From NCBI RefSeq assembly GCF_900090205.1, contig NZ_LT607802.1, forward strand, positions 3,041,970 through 3,105,969: a stretch of 64,000 nucleotides of DNA, given 5' to 3'. The notes below the pieces were generated by a model that did no database searches, had not been told where the DNA came from, and saw only the letters and a list, made by a program, of their open reading frames with translations. This stretch comes from Vogesella sp. LIG4. Lineage in GTDB: Bacteria; Pseudomonadota; Gammaproteobacteria; Burkholderiales; Chromobacteriaceae. A program made the translations under genes and the position numbers. How positions within the stretch are numbered: the first letter of the stretch is position 1; every line of letters begins with the position of its first letter. Shown one piece after another: positions 62,601 through 64,000 of the stretch.

Positions 62601-64000
62601 TCAGCAGCTGGTGGCGGCGTGGTGATTTTCTGTCGCGTTGTGATTTTCCGCCTTGAAAACCACCACGGTATTCCGCCCGCCTTTCTTGGCCTTGTACATG
62701 GCCTCGTCGCCGAATCGCAATAGCTCCTGTGCATTGCCTGCATGGTCGGGGTAGGTCGCCACCCCAATACTGGATGAGATATTGAGTGCCAGACCATCTT
62801 CCATCATGAATGGCTGATCCAGCAGGGTTCTGATGTGTTCGGCAACACCCACGGCAGCGTCGGTGGCGTCGATATTCTGCAACAGCACAACAAACTCGTC
62901 GCCTCCAATGCGGGCAACGGTGTCCGTCTTGCGCAGGCATCTGCCGATTCGGTTCGCTACCTGTTTCAGCAGCCAGTCGCCGGTGTTGTGGCCATAAACG
63001 TCATTCACTGCCTTGAACTTGTCCAGGTCGATAAACAGCACCGCTATCCTGAGCCGTTCCGGACGTGCCTGGGCGATTGACTGCTCCAGGCGCTCATCCA
63101 GCAATCTGCGATTGGGGAGGTCGGTGACCTGGTCATGAAACGCCAGGTAGTCAAGCTTGTGTTGAATCTGCTTCTGTTCGGTAAGGTCGTAATTGACGCC
63201 GACCATGCGTAGCGGCTTACCCTGCGGGTCATAGGTGGTATGCGCTACTGCCTTGATATAGTGCACCGAGCCATCCGGCCAGATCACGCGGAATTCCGGC
63301 GCGTATGTCCGCTCCCCGCGCAGCGCGGCCTGTATTTCTTCCGTGACATAGGCTTTGTCATCCGGGTGGATGGCATTTGACCAGGTCTCGTAGGCTCCCG
63401 TGAAATTGTCTTCATGGATGCCGTAGAGCTTGTACATCACTTCATCCCAGATCAGTTGGCCATTTTCAATATCCCAGTCCCAGATACCGACAATGCCGGC
63501 CGAGGCGGCAGCCTCCAGGCGCTCCTTGGCATCAACCAGCGCTTTGGTGCGTTCAATAACCTGCTTTTCCACGCTCTCATAGGCGATTCTGGCGCGGTGT
63601 TCGGCAATGCTTTGCTGGGCAATCAGGGTGGCAAACCCTACCAGCATTTTCAGAATGGAGGGGAGTTTCTCTTCCGCTACAATCGGCACTTCGGATAGCG
63701 CCTTGAAATACCTGTCCGGATCAAAGCCGAACTGGTCGCACTGCGCTTCGAAATACGCCATGCTGGGCGGCTCAAGAAAAAACTGGCCGATAAACAGGTT
63801 GGCAATGTGCTGCCCTTCGATGACGATAGGCGATGCACAGTCAGTCAGGCCATTATGGCAGCGGTAAATGGCATAATTCTTGCCGTCACTCATGTGCCGC
63901 GACAGGCTTTTGTCGCTTTCCAGGCAGCGCTCAAGGGTTGTCGAATTGACGCGATGAAACTCCATGCACAGGCGCTGCCAGTTCGAGGATGATAAAACCC
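62601..64000 (-). CDS. PocR-PAS-GGDEF diguanylate cyclase, cut by the right edge
   Basis: At least 466 residues; the frame is still open at the window edge, so the start is missing. The visible N-terminus is a PocR ligand-binding domain: SSNWQRLCMEFHRVN, YRCHNGLTDCASPIVIEGQH and IGQFFLEPP, with the conserved cysteines. A coiled helix leads to a PAS domain (GIVGIWDWDIENGQL, IHPDDKAYV, RVIWPDGSVHYI) with its PAC segment. The GGDEF domain has VLFIDLDKFKAVNDVYGHNT and intact RIGGDEFVVLL. PocR domains bind small metabolites, possibly reduced or aromatic compounds. It would synthesise c-di-GMP in response. Confidence 0.92.
   Translation of the reverse strand, partial: VLSSSNWQRLCMEFHRVNSTTLERCLESDKSLSRHMSDGKNYAIYRCHNGLTDCASPIVIEGQHIANLFIGQFFLEPPSMAYFEAQCDQFGFDPDRYFKALSEVPIVAEEKLPSILKMLVGFATLIAQQSIAEHRARIAYESVEKQVIERTKALVDAKERLEAAASAGIVGIWDWDIENGQLIWDEVMYKLYGIHEDNFTGAYETWSNAIHPDDKAYVTEEIQAALRGERTYAPEFRVIWPDGSVHYIKAVAHTTYDPQGKPLRMVGVNYDLTEQKQIQHKLDYLAFHDQVTDLPNRRLLDERLEQSIAQARPERLRIAVLFIDLDKFKAVNDVYGHNTGDWLLKQVANRIGRCLRKTDTVARIGGDEFVVLLQNIDATDAAVGVAEHIRTLLDQPFMMEDGLALNISSSIGVATYPDHAGNAQELLRFGDEAMYKAKKGGRNTVVVFKAENHNATENHHAATSC

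Overview
The window is high-G+C (well over 60% by eye), densely coded DNA from a Gram-negative chromosome. Secretins, pseudopilins, an autotransporter, outer-membrane barrels and lipoproteins place it among the Proteobacteria. The mix of genes (type II secretion/type IV pilus parts, GlxA, MocR and IclR regulators, many c-di-GMP enzymes) fits a Betaproteobacterium, plausibly Neisseriales/Chromobacteriaceae. That placement is inference: there is no rRNA or other phylogenetic marker here. I see no rRNA, tRNA, CRISPR array or intact insertion sequence.

Layout. (1) 1-6502, minus strand: a tightly overlapping secretion/pilus-type operon (GspF, GspE, PilM/GspL-like, PilN-like, PilO-like, PilP/GspC-like, secretin running off the left edge). 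(2) 7.3-11.1 kb: a blue-copper-like periplasmic protein, an outer-membrane barrel protein, a SlyD-type isomerase and a Gln/Trp-rich repeat protein, separated by clear terminators. (3) 11.8-21.0 kb: a MITE-like element abutting an AraC regulator, then an autotransporter followed by a TPR-sulfotransferase, a TPR-type glycosyltransferase, a lipoprotein hydrolase and an APS kinase. APS kinase makes PAPS, the sulfotransferase donor, so this looks like a surface-protein sulfation/glycosylation module. (4) 21.0-25.9 kb: an unknown protein, a ferredoxin-NADP reductase-like flavoprotein, a LivK-like binding protein with an acetylpolyamine amidohydrolase, and a divergent Lrp regulator. (5) 26.5-40.5 kb: a catabolic region (aldehyde dehydrogenase, enolase-superfamily dehydratase, GMC oxidoreductase, IclR, divergent MocR, formaldehyde-activating-enzyme homologue, aldo/keto reductase, GabD-type dehydrogenase, glycine-betaine-type ABC transporter, MFS exporter). 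(6) 40.8-44.0 kb: a small unknown protein, an EAL phosphodiesterase and a GAF-GGDEF cyclase. (7) 44.5-48.2 kb: GspG, a lytic transglycosylase, GspB and GspA, possibly serving the same machine as the genes at 1-6.5 kb. (8) 48.5-56.5 kb: an odd receiver protein, a membrane protein of unknown function, a NarL-type regulator, a 1433-residue multi-HAMP hybrid kinase and a receiver-kinase protein. (9) 56.7-64 kb: an HD hydrolase, a GlxA-type regulator, a LysE exporter, a GGDEF-EAL protein translationally coupled to a di-iron metallo-beta-lactamase-fold (ODP-like) protein, and a PocR-PAS-GGDEF cyclase cut by the right edge.

Across the whole window a 10-mer, GTTGGCCGCA (often extended by AG), occurs 29 times in either orientation by my hand count, in genes and between them. 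One pair forms a perfect 17-bp inverted repeat behind a gene. This is roughly 100-fold more than expected and behaves like the DNA uptake sequences of Neisseriaceae while not matching any dialect I know. It and the autotransporter-sulfation locus are the most interesting signals here.
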